Assembly (NCBI RefSeq): GCF_000012725.1
Contig: NC_007406.1
Coordinates: 2,756,001 to 2,820,000 of the forward strand
Length of the DNA stretch: 64,000 bases
DNA from: Nitrobacter winogradskyi Nb-255
GTDB lineage: Bacteria > Pseudomonadota > Alphaproteobacteria > Rhizobiales > Xanthobacteraceae
Reading direction: 5' to 3'
A program made the position numbers and the translations under genes. The notes below the pieces were generated by a model. That model was not told the DNA's origin. It made no database searches and saw only the letters and a program-made list of their open reading frames with translations. Below are positions 9,820-17,348 of this stretch, piece by piece. Within the stretch, counting starts at the first letter, position 1, and every line of letters starts with the position of its first letter.

Positions 9820-10539
9820 ATGCGCAACACCGAACAAAACGGTTGGGATGTGCTCGGGGCCGCGGCAACGCTGCTGCGCGGCGCTCGTCTGGCGACGGTT
9901 GCCGCGGGGCTCGCCGTCGTGCTGTCGGCCGGCATGGCGCATGCCCAGGACGACGACAACACCTTCGAGGAAGGCATCATCAAGAAAGTGATGCGAGGCC
10001 TCGGCGCCACCAGCATGGAGAACTCGGATATCGAGTACCGGGAGCGGTCGCCGCTGGTGATTCCGCCCAGCACCCAATTGCCACCGCCGGGCTCGGGCTT
10101 GGCCGCCACCGAAGCCAATGATCCGAACTGGCCGAAGGACCCCGACGTTCAGCGTCGCAGGGAGGCGGCCGCCGCCAGGAAGGATCGCACGCTGCTGTTG
10201 CCTTGGGAAAACGGACAATCGATCCTGCCCAGCAAGCTCGCCAAGGGTTCGGCCGCCTCGAAGCGGGCCGAGACGAACCAGGGGAGTGAGGACAGTTCGA
10301 TTAATAATCCGTCGCTCAGCCCTTCCCAGCTCGGCTTCGTCGGCAAGCTCAGCAACCTGTTCGGCGGCAAGAAGACAGAGACTGCCCCGTTCAAGGGCGA
10401 GCCTGAACGTGAAAAACTGACGCAGCCGCCGGTGGGCTATCAGACCCCCTCGCCGAACTATGCTTACGGCACCGGACCGAAGGAAGCTCTCGGCAACACC
10501 TATATTGATGTCAACAGCGGCAAGGAACGCACCTACTAG
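9820..10539 (+). CDS. Exported DUF3035-like protein, possible BamF-type outer-membrane assembly factor
   Basis: The 239-residue product has a basic N-terminus, a hydrophobic segment and an AHAQ cleavage site (signal peptide about residues 1-42). The mature part is polar and disordered-looking, with RSPLVIPPSTQLPPP, which resembles the core motif of DUF3035. One member of that family in Caulobacter was described as BamF, an extra component of the Bam complex. Unlike classical BamF I see no lipobox cysteine. Position directly after lspA agrees with the usual location of DUF3035 genes. ATG 9820 is chosen because AGGA is correctly spaced before it; ATG 9811 is the alternative. The BamF role is inference from one motif and synteny. 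Confidence 0.6.
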   Translation: MRNTEQNGWDVLGAAATLLRGARLATVAAGLAVVLSAGMAHAQDDDNTFEEGIIKKVMRGLGATSMENSDIEYRERSPLVIPPSTQLPPPGSGLAATEANDPNWPKDPDVQRRREAAAARKDRTLLLPWENGQSILPSKLAKGSAASKRAETNQGSEDSSINNPSLSPSQLGFVGKLSNLFGGKKTETAPFKGEPEREKLTQPPVGYQTPSPNYAYGTGPKEALGNTYIDVNSGKERTY

Positions 10540-10613
10540 TGTGGTGGTTCAGAAGTTCGCTTCATTTTCCCTGCGAGTCCTTCAAGCGAACTTCTGAACC
10601 TAAGCCACACTAG
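10536..10613. repeat. Long hairpin with CTAGTGTGG termini
   Basis: The left arm CTAGTGTGGTGGTTCAGAAG plus TTCGCTT and its near-perfect inverse on the right (nearly 30-base arms, one 3-base difference) flank a roughly 21-base loop. The left arm includes the stop codon of the BamF-like gene, so the element can also act as a transcription-ending structure. It looks like a small miniature-transposon-like unit. Confidence 0.75.
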
Positions 10614-10626
10614 ATTCATAGAGTTG

Positions 10627-10705
10627 CTAGTGTCCTTTCGAATCCGAAGTTCGCTAAGGCGGATGCTGAAAAATGAGACGAACTTCGAATTCAGGGACAC
10701 TATAG
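10627..10705. repeat. Second hairpin with CTAGTGTCC termini, related to the preceding one
   Basis: Arms CTAGTGTCC...CGAAGTTCG and CGAACTTCGAATTC...GGACACTATAG are inverted repeats of about 27 bases with some mismatches. It shares CTAGTGT ends and the internal AAGTTCG with the hairpin at 10536-10613, so the two appear to be diverged members of one family placed in tandem. It abuts the module B hairpin that follows. Confidence 0.7.
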
Positions 10706-10860
10706 CGTTTTCGAGCGAAGCGGATACCGGTTCGCGTGAAGAAAACGCGTCAAAACAAGATCATAGAGCCTCGCTTCTGATTCCATCAGAAGCGAAAAGG
10801 CTCTAGCCTGATCGCGTTTTCTTGCGACGAACAGGAATCCTTCGCCTGAAAATGCTCTAA
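10705..10860. repeat. Composite of dispersed hairpin modules B, A and B-variant
   Basis: Module B (short form, reverse orientation) is at 10705-10752, the TAGAGCC...GGCTCTA hairpin (module A, core CGCTTCTGA / TCAGAAGCG) at 10764-10805, and a diverged module B at about 10812-10860. The same A and B modules are paired near 14.8 and 16.7 kb. Confidence 0.8.
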
Positions 10861-11122
10861 TAGACGATCGCGGGCAGCCATCGGATCGCGCGACCGGATG
10901 CGGAGTCCTGATTTTCGGCTTTGCGGGTCAGGAACGCGCCGCCGGACGGGTACGAACGGTCAAATTCAATCCGGCCGGAACGTTCTTTTGAATGGAATCT
11001 GAAGGTATACCTTCGTTTTCGGTTTGACGTATCCACGTCAACCCTGTCCACTTCACGAAAGCGCTCCAGCAAAGGATTGACGGTAACGTGCCCCCTCAGA
11101 CAAATTGCCTCCGGTGCGCGCC
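10861..11122. other. Upstream region of the M16 pair, with two short palindromes
   Basis: No gene is seen. A perfect 14-base palindrome GAAGGTATACCTTC lies at 11001-11014 and TTGACGTATCCACGTCAA (7-base arms) at 11024-11041, about 80-120 bases before the first M16 start. They are candidate operators or a promoter-region structure; I do not recognise either. Confidence 0.4.
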
Positions 11123-12517
11123 ATGATGGCGGCGCGACGAGTGGCCCTCTCCGGCTTCGCGGCGCTGGCCGTGTATCTTGCGGCCCTGTTCACCTCACCG
11201 CCGGCGCCGGCGCAGACCGTCACCTCCCCGCCTCCTGTCACGTTCACGCTGGCCAACGGGCTCGCGGTCGTGGTCATTCCCGATCACCGGACGCCGGTGG
11301 TCACCCAGATGATCTGGTACAAGGTCGGCTCGGCGGACGAAACGCCCGGCAAATCGGGACTCGCGCATTTCCTCGAGCACCTGATGTTCAAGGGCACCGC
11401 CAGGTATCCGGCCGGCGAGTTCTCCCAGACCGTGCTGCGCGTCGGCGGCGAGGAGAACGCCTTCACCAACTTCGATTACACTGGTTACTATCAGCGCGTG
11501 CCGCGCGATCAACTCGCATCCATGATGGCGTTCGAGGCCGACCGCATGACCGGCCTGGTGCTGAAGGACGAAAACGTGCTGCCCGAGCGCGACGTCGTGC
11601 TCGAGGAGTACAACATGCGCGTCGCCAACAATCCGGATGCGCGGCTCATCGAACAGATCATGGCCGCGCTGTATCTCAACCATCCCTACGGCCGCCCCGT
11701 GATCGGCTGGCGTCAGGAGATCGAAAAGCTCACCCGCGAAGATGCGCTGGCCTTCTACAAGCGATTCTACGCGCCGAACAATGCAACGCTGGTGATCGCA
11801 GGCGACGTGGACGCGCAGAAGATCCGTCCTGAAATCGAGAAGACGTTCGGACAGGTGCCGTCGCAGCCAGCCATTCCGAGCGCCCGTATCCGTCCGCAGG
11901 AGCCGCTCCCGGCCGCGCCGCGGACAGTCACGCTCGCGGACGCCCGCGTCGAGCAGCCGATGCTGCGGCGCTATTACCTCGCGCCCTCCGCGACCACCGC
12001 CGCCGCGGGCGAAAGTCCCGCGCTGGACGTGCTCGCGCAATTGATCGGCGACGGCAGCAACGCCTATCTCTACCGCGCGCTCGTCGTCGACAAGCAACTC
12101 GCCGTCAGCACCAACGCGACCTATCAGGGCACCGCTGTCGATGCGAGCTATTTCGCGATCGCGGTCGCGCCGAAGCCTGGCGCGAACTTTACTGAGATCG
12201 AGCAGGCCATCGACGCCGTGATCGAAAATCTCGTCAAGAACCCGATCCCCGCGGAGGACCTCGAACGCGTCAAGACCCAGTTGATCGCGCAGGCGGTCTA
12301 CGCTCAGGACAGTCAAACGACACTGGCACGCTGGTACGGCGCGGGCGTCACGGTCGGATTGAGCGTCGATGAAATCAGGAATTGGCCGGACCGCATCCGT
12401 GCGGTGACCGCCGCGCAGGTTCAGGACGTCGCGCGGAAGTGGCTGGTCAAAACGCGCTCGGTCACCGGATATCTCATCAAGGACACGACGCCGACGCGCG
12501 AGGAGAAACGATCGTGA
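11123..12517 (+). CDS. M16-family zinc metallopeptidase, catalytic subunit
   Basis: This 464-residue protein starts with a signal peptide (AVYLAALFTSPPAPAQ). It carries the inverted zinc motif His82-Phe-Leu-Glu85-His86 in SGLAHFLEHLMFKG and the downstream metal ligand region DVVLEEYNMR. The C-terminal M16 domain lacks the Arg/Tyr substrate-binding pair. It resembles the zinc-bearing half of heterodimeric periplasmic M16B peptidases. ATG 11123 is chosen over TTG 11105; ATG 11126 is equally possible. The downstream gene overlaps its stop and supplies the complementary features, so a two-subunit enzyme is likely. Substrates are unknown; members degrade peptides in the periplasm. Confidence 0.88.
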   Translation: MMAARRVALSGFAALAVYLAALFTSPPAPAQTVTSPPPVTFTLANGLAVVVIPDHRTPVVTQMIWYKVGSADETPGKSGLAHFLEHLMFKGTARYPAGEFSQTVLRVGGEENAFTNFDYTGYYQRVPRDQLASMMAFEADRMTGLVLKDENVLPERDVVLEEYNMRVANNPDARLIEQIMAALYLNHPYGRPVIGWRQEIEKLTREDALAFYKRFYAPNNATLVIAGDVDAQKIRPEIEKTFGQVPSQPAIPSARIRPQEPLPAAPRTVTLADARVEQPMLRRYYLAPSATTAAAGESPALDVLAQLIGDGSNAYLYRALVVDKQLAVSTNATYQGTAVDASYFAIAVAPKPGANFTEIEQAIDAVIENLVKNPIPAEDLERVKTQLIAQAVYAQDSQTTLARWYGAGVTVGLSVDEIRNWPDRIRAVTAAQVQDVARKWLVKTRSVTGYLIKDTTPTREEKRS

Positions 12518-13908
12518 AACGCCCTGGGACCGGTGCGGCGCGCGGCCTGCTCGCCGCCGTATGTTTCGCGGTGATCAGCTTCGCCGCCGCCCCCTCTTTC
12601 GCCGCGACGAAAATCCAGCATCTGGTGACGCCGGGAGGTATCGAGGCCTGGCTCGTTCAGGACGCCACCGTGCCGCTGGTGGCCATGGAATACGCGTTCG
12701 CGGGCGGCGCGGCGCAGGACCCGCCGGACAAACCGGGCGTCGGCCACCTGGTCGCCAGCCTGCTGGACGAGGGCGCCGGCGATCTCTCTTCCAAGACCTT
12801 TCGCGAACGGATGGAGCGCCGGGCCATCGAGCTCAGCTTCACAATCCAGCGCGACCGGCTCCGCGGCTCGTTGCGAATGCTCAGGGAACACAGCGGCGAA
12901 GCGTTCGGCCTGCTGCGGCTCGCTCTGACCTCGCCGCGCTTCGACGCCGATGATGTCGAGCGCATCCGTTCGCAGATCCTGGCCCATCTGCGCCGCAACT
13001 CGACCAATCCGAACGCACTCGCCGGCCGCGAATTCCTCAAGCTCGCATTCGGCGATCATCCCTACGGTCATCCCTCGCACGGCACGCTCGAAAGCGTTCC
13101 GACGATCAGGATCGACGACCTCAAGGATTACGTGCGGCGGGTGGTGGCGCGAGACAAGCTGAAGATCACGGTCGTGGGCGATATCGAGCCGGCGGCGCTC
13201 GCGAAGATGCTGGATCAGACCTTCGGCAGCCTGCCGGCGAAGGGCGGTCTCACGCCCGTGCCCGACATCATCGCCGCGAAGCCGCCGCAAAAAGCGTTCG
13301 TTCCGCTCGACGTGCCGCAGACCGTGGTGATGTTCGGAGGCCCCGGCGTCAAGCGTCACGACCCGGATTTCATGGCGGCCTACATCAACAACCACATTCT
13401 CGGCGGCGGGTCGCTGTCATCGCGGCTGTATCGCGAGGTGCGCGAAAAACGTGGCCTCGCTTATTCCGTCTCGCAATCTCTGCTGTGGATGGATCATTCG
13501 GCGCTGTTCGCCGGCACCACCGGAACCCGCGCCAACCGGGCCGGCGAGAGCATTGACGCCATCAACAGCGAGATCCGGCGCTTTGCCGAGAACGGGCCGA
13601 CCCAGAAAGAACTCGACGAAGCCAAATCCTATGTGAAGGGATCGCAGATGCTGGAGCTCGACACCTCATCGAAGCTCGCCACCGGCCTGTTGCAGTATCA
13701 GACGGACAATCTGCCGATCGACTACATCGAGAAGCGCAATGCCATCGTCGATGCCGTCACCCTCGACCAGGCGAAAGCCGTCGCGAAGCGGTTATGGGGA
13801 CAGGGGCTTCTCACCGTGATCGTGGGTCGCTCGCCTCAGGCGGTGGCGCAACCCGCGGAGGCGCAGCCGACCGCGACTCCACCCGCACCTCAACCCGCCG
13901 CGCATTAG
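12514..13908 (+). CDS. M16-family non-catalytic partner subunit
   Basis: This 464-residue exported protein (signal peptide about 1-28, PSFAA cleavage region) is an M16 homologue without the zinc motif: where HxxEH would stand it has GHLVASLLDEG. The C-terminal domain keeps LSSRLYREVREKRGLAYSV, the Arg/Tyr pair used to hold substrate in the inactive subunit of M16B pairs. GTG 12514 is chosen because GAGGAGAAACG precedes it and GTGA overlaps the upstream stop, which signals coupled translation. The C-terminus is a Pro/Ala/Gln-rich tail. Confidence 0.88.
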   Translation: MKRPGTGAARGLLAAVCFAVISFAAAPSFAATKIQHLVTPGGIEAWLVQDATVPLVAMEYAFAGGAAQDPPDKPGVGHLVASLLDEGAGDLSSKTFRERMERRAIELSFTIQRDRLRGSLRMLREHSGEAFGLLRLALTSPRFDADDVERIRSQILAHLRRNSTNPNALAGREFLKLAFGDHPYGHPSHGTLESVPTIRIDDLKDYVRRVVARDKLKITVVGDIEPAALAKMLDQTFGSLPAKGGLTPVPDIIAAKPPQKAFVPLDVPQTVVMFGGPGVKRHDPDFMAAYINNHILGGGSLSSRLYREVREKRGLAYSVSQSLLWMDHSALFAGTTGTRANRAGESIDAINSEIRRFAENGPTQKELDEAKSYVKGSQMLELDTSSKLATGLLQYQTDNLPIDYIEKRNAIVDAVTLDQAKAVAKRLWGQGLLTVIVGRSPQAVAQPAEAQPTATPPAPQPAAH

Positions 13909-14110
13909 AGCATTTTCCGGCGAAGCATGTCCTCGGGCTTGACCCGAGGATGGATACCGGTTCGCCGCAAGAAAATGCGACCAGACAACCATTTCTAGAG
14001 CATGGTCCGATTCAACTTGATCGGATCATGCTCTAGCTAGATTTTTTGTTCAACCCGTTTTCTTCACGCGAACCGATATCCATCCTCGGGTCATCGCTAG
14101 AAAACGCTAC
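13907..14110. repeat. Cluster of dispersed hairpins: module B long form, module C, truncated module B
   Basis: 13907-13980 is module B long form, with an inner hairpin CCTCGGGCTTGACCCGAGG inserted. 13995-14036 is module C (CTAGAGCATGGTCCGA...TCGGATCATGCTCTAG). 14053-14110 is a reverse copy whose inner hairpin is half deleted. The first repeat begins inside the stop codon of the preceding M16 gene. Confidence 0.82.
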
Positions 14111-14153
14111 AGACTCTGCACTTCCGCAAACCGGATGAGCCCTGGTGAGTGCC

Positions 14154-14573
14154 ATGCTGTGGATCACCCGCACGATCGTCATCGATGAAAACGACATCGA
14201 GATCAGTTTCATCCGCGCCTCCGGTCCGGGCGGCCAGAACGTCAACAAGCTCTCGACCGCCGCGCAGCTGCGCTACGATACGCGCCGCCTGACGCTCGCC
14301 CCTGATATCGCCGCGCGGCTCGCCCAACTCGCGGGGCAGCGGATGACCAGGGACGGCGTGATCGTCATCCACGCCCAGCGCTTTCGCACCCAGGAGCGCA
14401 ACCGCGCGGACGCCACCGACCGCCTGATCGAATTGCTGCGCCAGGCAGCGATCCGGCCGATCCCGCGCCGCGCCACCAAGCCGACCCTCGGATCGAAGCA
14501 ACGCCGGCTTGAGAGCAAGAAGCGCCGCGGCGATGTGAAGGCAAGACGTGGACGGGCGGGCGAGGAGGATTAG
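14154..14573 (+). CDS. arfB: Alternative ribosome-rescue factor / peptidyl-tRNA hydrolase ArfB
   Basis: This 139-residue protein belongs to the ArfB (YaeJ) branch of class I release factors, which free ribosomes stalled without a stop codon by hydrolysing peptidyl-tRNA. The catalytic GGQ lies in RASGPGGQNVNK (about residues 21-32). The basic C-terminal tail KPTLGSKQRRLESKKRRGD is the part that enters the empty mRNA channel. There is no codon-recognition domain. ATG 14154 gives the family's usual MLxITRTIxI start; GTG 14145 is possible. It stands alone between clusters of hairpin repeats. Confidence 0.92.
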   Translation: MLWITRTIVIDENDIEISFIRASGPGGQNVNKLSTAAQLRYDTRRLTLAPDIAARLAQLAGQRMTRDGVIVIHAQRFRTQERNRADATDRLIELLRQAAIRPIPRRATKPTLGSKQRRLESKKRRGDVKARRGRAGEED

Positions 14574-14876
14574 CTAGGTATCGGCCAGTGTTGGAAATCT
14601 CTTCAGGCACGCCCCTCCCAATTCTTGTCATGGCCGCGACAAGCGCGGGCATGACGACGGCAAGGGTTTGGCCTGCACGGACAAAAGTATCAGTTCGGGA
14701 CATCCGGTTTTGCCCCCATGCAATCGGCGCGGCGAACGCCTGGAGCCTTTTCGCTTCTGACGGAATCAGAAGCGAGGCTCTATAACCTTGATTTAACGCG
14801 TTTTCTTCACGCGAACCGGTATCCACTTCGCTCGAAAACGCTCTAAACTCGGCCGCAGCCAGAATCGAGCCGCGCC
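14574..14876. other. Intergenic region between arfB and mutL, mostly repeats
   Basis: No gene is seen. A partial copy of a second repeat type (GTCATGGCC...GCGGGCATGACG) is at about 14625-14656. Module A hairpin is at 14743-14783 and module B short form at 14796-14842, directly before mutL. Confidence 0.6.
14743..14842. repeat. Dispersed hairpin modules A and B in tandem
   Basis: Module A: GAGCCTTTTCGCTTCTGA, a 4-base turn, then TCAGAAGCGAGGCTC (14743-14780). Module B short form follows after about 13 bases (14796-14842). The same A-then-B order and spacing recurs at 16693-16794. Confidence 0.85.
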
Positions 14877-16688
14877 ATGCCCGTCCGCCAGCTTCCCGAA
14901 ACCGTCGTCAACCGCATCGCCGCGGGCGAAGTGGTCGAGCGTCCGGCAAGCGTCGTCAAGGAGCTGGTGGAAAACGCGATCGACGCCGGCGCGACCCGCA
15001 TCGATGTCTTCACCGACGGCGGGGGACGGCGGCGGATCGGCGTCACCGACGACGGGGCCGGCATGGCGAAGGGCGACCTCGCGCTGGCGGTGGATCGCCA
15101 TGCCACCTCGAAACTGGACGACGAGGATTTGCTGGGCATCCGCACGCTGGGCTTTCGCGGCGAGGCGCTGCCCTCGATCGGAGCGGTGGCCAGGCTCTGC
15201 ATCACCACACGCGAGGCCCGCGAGCCGCATGCGTGGTCGCTCACGGTGGAAGGCGGGCGAAAATCCGAGATCATTCCGGCCGCGCTGACCAACGGCACGC
15301 GCGTGGAAGTCGGCGATCTTTTTTACGCAACGCCCGCGCGGCTGAAATTCCTCAAGACCGATCGCACCGAGGCCGAGGCGATCCGCGAGGTGGTGCGGCG
15401 GCTTGCGATGGCGCGGCCGGATATCGGCTTCACCCTCGCGGGCGAAGAGCGTGCGCCGGTGACATGGACGGCGGCGCTGCCCGGAGCGGCCGGACGTTTG
15501 ACGCGACTGGGCGACATTCTCGGCGGAGATTTCCGCGCCGCCGCCATCCCGGTACGCGCCGAACGCGAGGGCGTGATCGTCGAGGGGTTCGCCGCCGCAC
15601 CTTCGCTGACCCGCGCGAACGCGCTCGGCCAGTATCTGTTCGTCAACGGCCGTCCGGTGCGCGACAAGCTGATCCTCGGCGCGGTGCGCGCGGCCTATTC
15701 CGATTACCTGCCGCGCGACCGTCACCCGGTGGCGGCGTTGTTCGTCACAGCCGATCCACGGGAGGTCGACGCCAATGTCCATCCCGCGAAGACGGAAGTG
15801 CGGTTCCGGAACGCCGGGCTGGTGCGCGCGCTGATCGTGCATGCGCTGAAGGAGGGTCTCGCGCGCGAGGGACGACGCACCGCCGCGAACAGGGACGGCG
15901 CGGTGCTCACGGCTTTCCGCCCCGCGCCGTCCCCGCGTCCCGCCAACTGGGATTGGCGGGAATCGCCCGCCGCGCCTGCCGACGCGCGGCCATGGATCGG
16001 CGGACCGCCCGCGGCCGCCTTCGCCGAAGCCGGCCAGGCCGCGCTTGATGTTGGCGCGCCCAGCGCCGACGTGCGCTTTGACGCACATCCCCCTCTTGAT
16101 CTGGTCGATCGGCCGCTCGGCGCGGCGCGTACCCAGATCCACGAAACCTACATCGTATCGCAAACCCGCGACGGCCTGATCGTCGTGGACCAACATGCCG
16201 CGCACGAACGCATCGTTTACGAGCGGTTGAAGACGGCGCTGGCGCGGGACGGCGTGCAACGGCAGATCCTGCTGATCCCCGATATCGTCGAACTGGATGA
16301 GGCAACCGTCGAAAAGCTGATCGACCGCGCGACGGAGCTGGAAAAATTCGGCCTCGCCATCGAGTCCTTCGGGCCCGGCGCGGTCGCCGTGCGCGAGACG
16401 CCGTCGCTGCTCGGCAAGATCAACGCGGCCGCGCTGCTGCGCGACCTCGCCGAACACATGACGGAATGGGAGGAGACGCTTCCGCTCGAACGACGGCTGA
16501 TGCATGTCGCGGCCACGATGGCTTGTCATGGTTCGGTGCGCGCGGGACGAATTCTCAAGCCGGAAGAAATGAACGCGCTGCTACGCGAGATGGAAGCCAC
16601 GCCCAATTCAGGTCAGTGCAATCACGGCCGCCCGACCTACGTGGAATTGAAGCTCGACGATATCGAAAAGCTTTTCGGGCGGCGGTGA
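14877..16688 (+). CDS. mutL: DNA mismatch repair protein MutL
   Basis: This 603-residue protein couples mismatch recognition by MutS to strand removal. The N-terminal GHKL ATPase has IAAGEVVERPASVVKELVEN, DDGAGM, HATSK and TLGFRGEALPSI. After a variable linker (about 340-400) comes the C-terminal dimerisation domain. It contains DQHAAHERIVYE starting at Asp438, which fits the DQHAx2Ex4E metal-binding endonuclease motif, and ACHGSVRAGR and CNHGRPT near the end. So this MutL should nick DNA itself, as in bacteria without MutH. The start at 14877 gives the canonical MPVRQLPE N-terminus. It is flanked on both sides by hairpin repeats. Confidence 0.96.
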   Translation: MPVRQLPETVVNRIAAGEVVERPASVVKELVENAIDAGATRIDVFTDGGGRRRIGVTDDGAGMAKGDLALAVDRHATSKLDDEDLLGIRTLGFRGEALPSIGAVARLCITTREAREPHAWSLTVEGGRKSEIIPAALTNGTRVEVGDLFYATPARLKFLKTDRTEAEAIREVVRRLAMARPDIGFTLAGEERAPVTWTAALPGAAGRLTRLGDILGGDFRAAAIPVRAEREGVIVEGFAAAPSLTRANALGQYLFVNGRPVRDKLILGAVRAAYSDYLPRDRHPVAALFVTADPREVDANVHPAKTEVRFRNAGLVRALIVHALKEGLAREGRRTAANRDGAVLTAFRPAPSPRPANWDWRESPAAPADARPWIGGPPAAAFAEAGQAALDVGAPSADVRFDAHPPLDLVDRPLGAARTQIHETYIVSQTRDGLIVVDQHAAHERIVYERLKTALARDGVQRQILLIPDIVELDEATVEKLIDRATELEKFGLAIESFGPGAVAVRETPSLLGKINAAALLRDLAEHMTEWEETLPLERRLMHVAATMACHGSVRAGRILKPEEMNALLREMEATPNSGQCNHGRPTYVELKLDDIEKLFGRR

Positions 16689-16692
16689 AACC

Positions 16693-16794
16693 AGAGCCTT
16701 TCCGCTTCTGATTGAATCAGAAGCGGGCTCTATTATTTTGATTGGAGCGTTTTCTTCACGCGAACCGGTGTCCACTTCGCTCGAGAACGCTCTA
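16693..16794. repeat. Dispersed hairpin modules A and B between mutL and rsmD
   Basis: Module A (AGAGCC...GGCTCTA, 16693-16732) followed by TTATTTTG, then module B short form (about 16745-16794). It fills the gap between the convergent mutL and rsmD genes and may serve as a bidirectional terminator. Module B reaches the rsmD stop codon. Confidence 0.82.
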
Positions 16795-17346
16795 ACCCGC
16801 CCGCAGGAACACGAATTCGGTATCGTCATAGGCGCGTCGTTCGAGTTCGCGAAATCCATCCGGCGCGGCGAAGCCCGCAACCTTGGCTTCCTCGACAACG
16901 AGCAGCGCCCCGTCGGCCAGCCAGCCGCCGTCGCGCAGCGAGGCGAGCGCCTTGTCGGCGAGTTGCATCCGGTACGGAGGATCGAGAAACACCAGCGAGA
17001 ACGGCGCGAGCGGATGCGCGGCCCCGAGATTAGTCGCATCGCGACGATAGACCTTCGTCACGCCACCGAGTCCCAATGCCTCAACGTTGTTGCGCAGCAG
17101 CGCGCGCGCCTCGGCGCCGTTATCGACGAACAGCGTGAACTTCGCCCCGCGCGACACCGCCTCGATGCCGAGCGCTCCGGTGCCCGCAAACAGGTCCAGC
17201 ACGCGCGCATCCGCGACCGGATCGTCGTAGGCATGAACAAGGATGTTGAACAGCGACTCGCGCAGCCGATCGGCGGTCGGCCGAATCTGTTGCGTTGATG
17301 GCGACGCGAGATTGCGGCCTTTCAGCCGTCCGCCGACCACACGCAT
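16792..17346 (-). CDS. rsmD: 16S rRNA (guanine-966-N2)-methyltransferase
   Basis: This 184-residue Rossmann-fold methyltransferase modifies G966 of 16S rRNA during 30S assembly. It has MRVVGGRLKGRNL at the start, RPTADRLRESLFN, the SAM-binding LDLFAGTGALGIEAVSRGA and the target-base motif FLDPPY. ATG 17346 is chosen; it lies two bases after the stop of rluB, so the two are one transcription unit and may be translationally coupled. Length fits the family. Confidence 0.93.
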   Translation of the reverse strand: MRVVGGRLKGRNLASPSTQQIRPTADRLRESLFNILVHAYDDPVADARVLDLFAGTGALGIEAVSRGAKFTLFVDNGAEARALLRNNVEALGLGGVTKVYRRDATNLGAAHPLAPFSLVFLDPPYRMQLADKALASLRDGGWLADGALLVVEEAKVAGFAAPDGFRELERRAYDDTEFVFLRAG

Positions 17347-17348
17347 CG

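Noticed and set aside
14365..14826. Minus-strand frame whose start encodes a peptide similar to pieces of other frames (DTGSREENA, ASLLIPSEAKRL).
   Set aside because: The peptide similarity comes only from the shared hairpin modules A and B being translated; the same peptides appear at 10624-10806 and 16608-17039. No evidence of translation.
14793..16529. 578-codon minus-strand frame opposite mutL.
   Set aside because: Antisense shadow of mutL that also starts or ends within a hairpin repeat.
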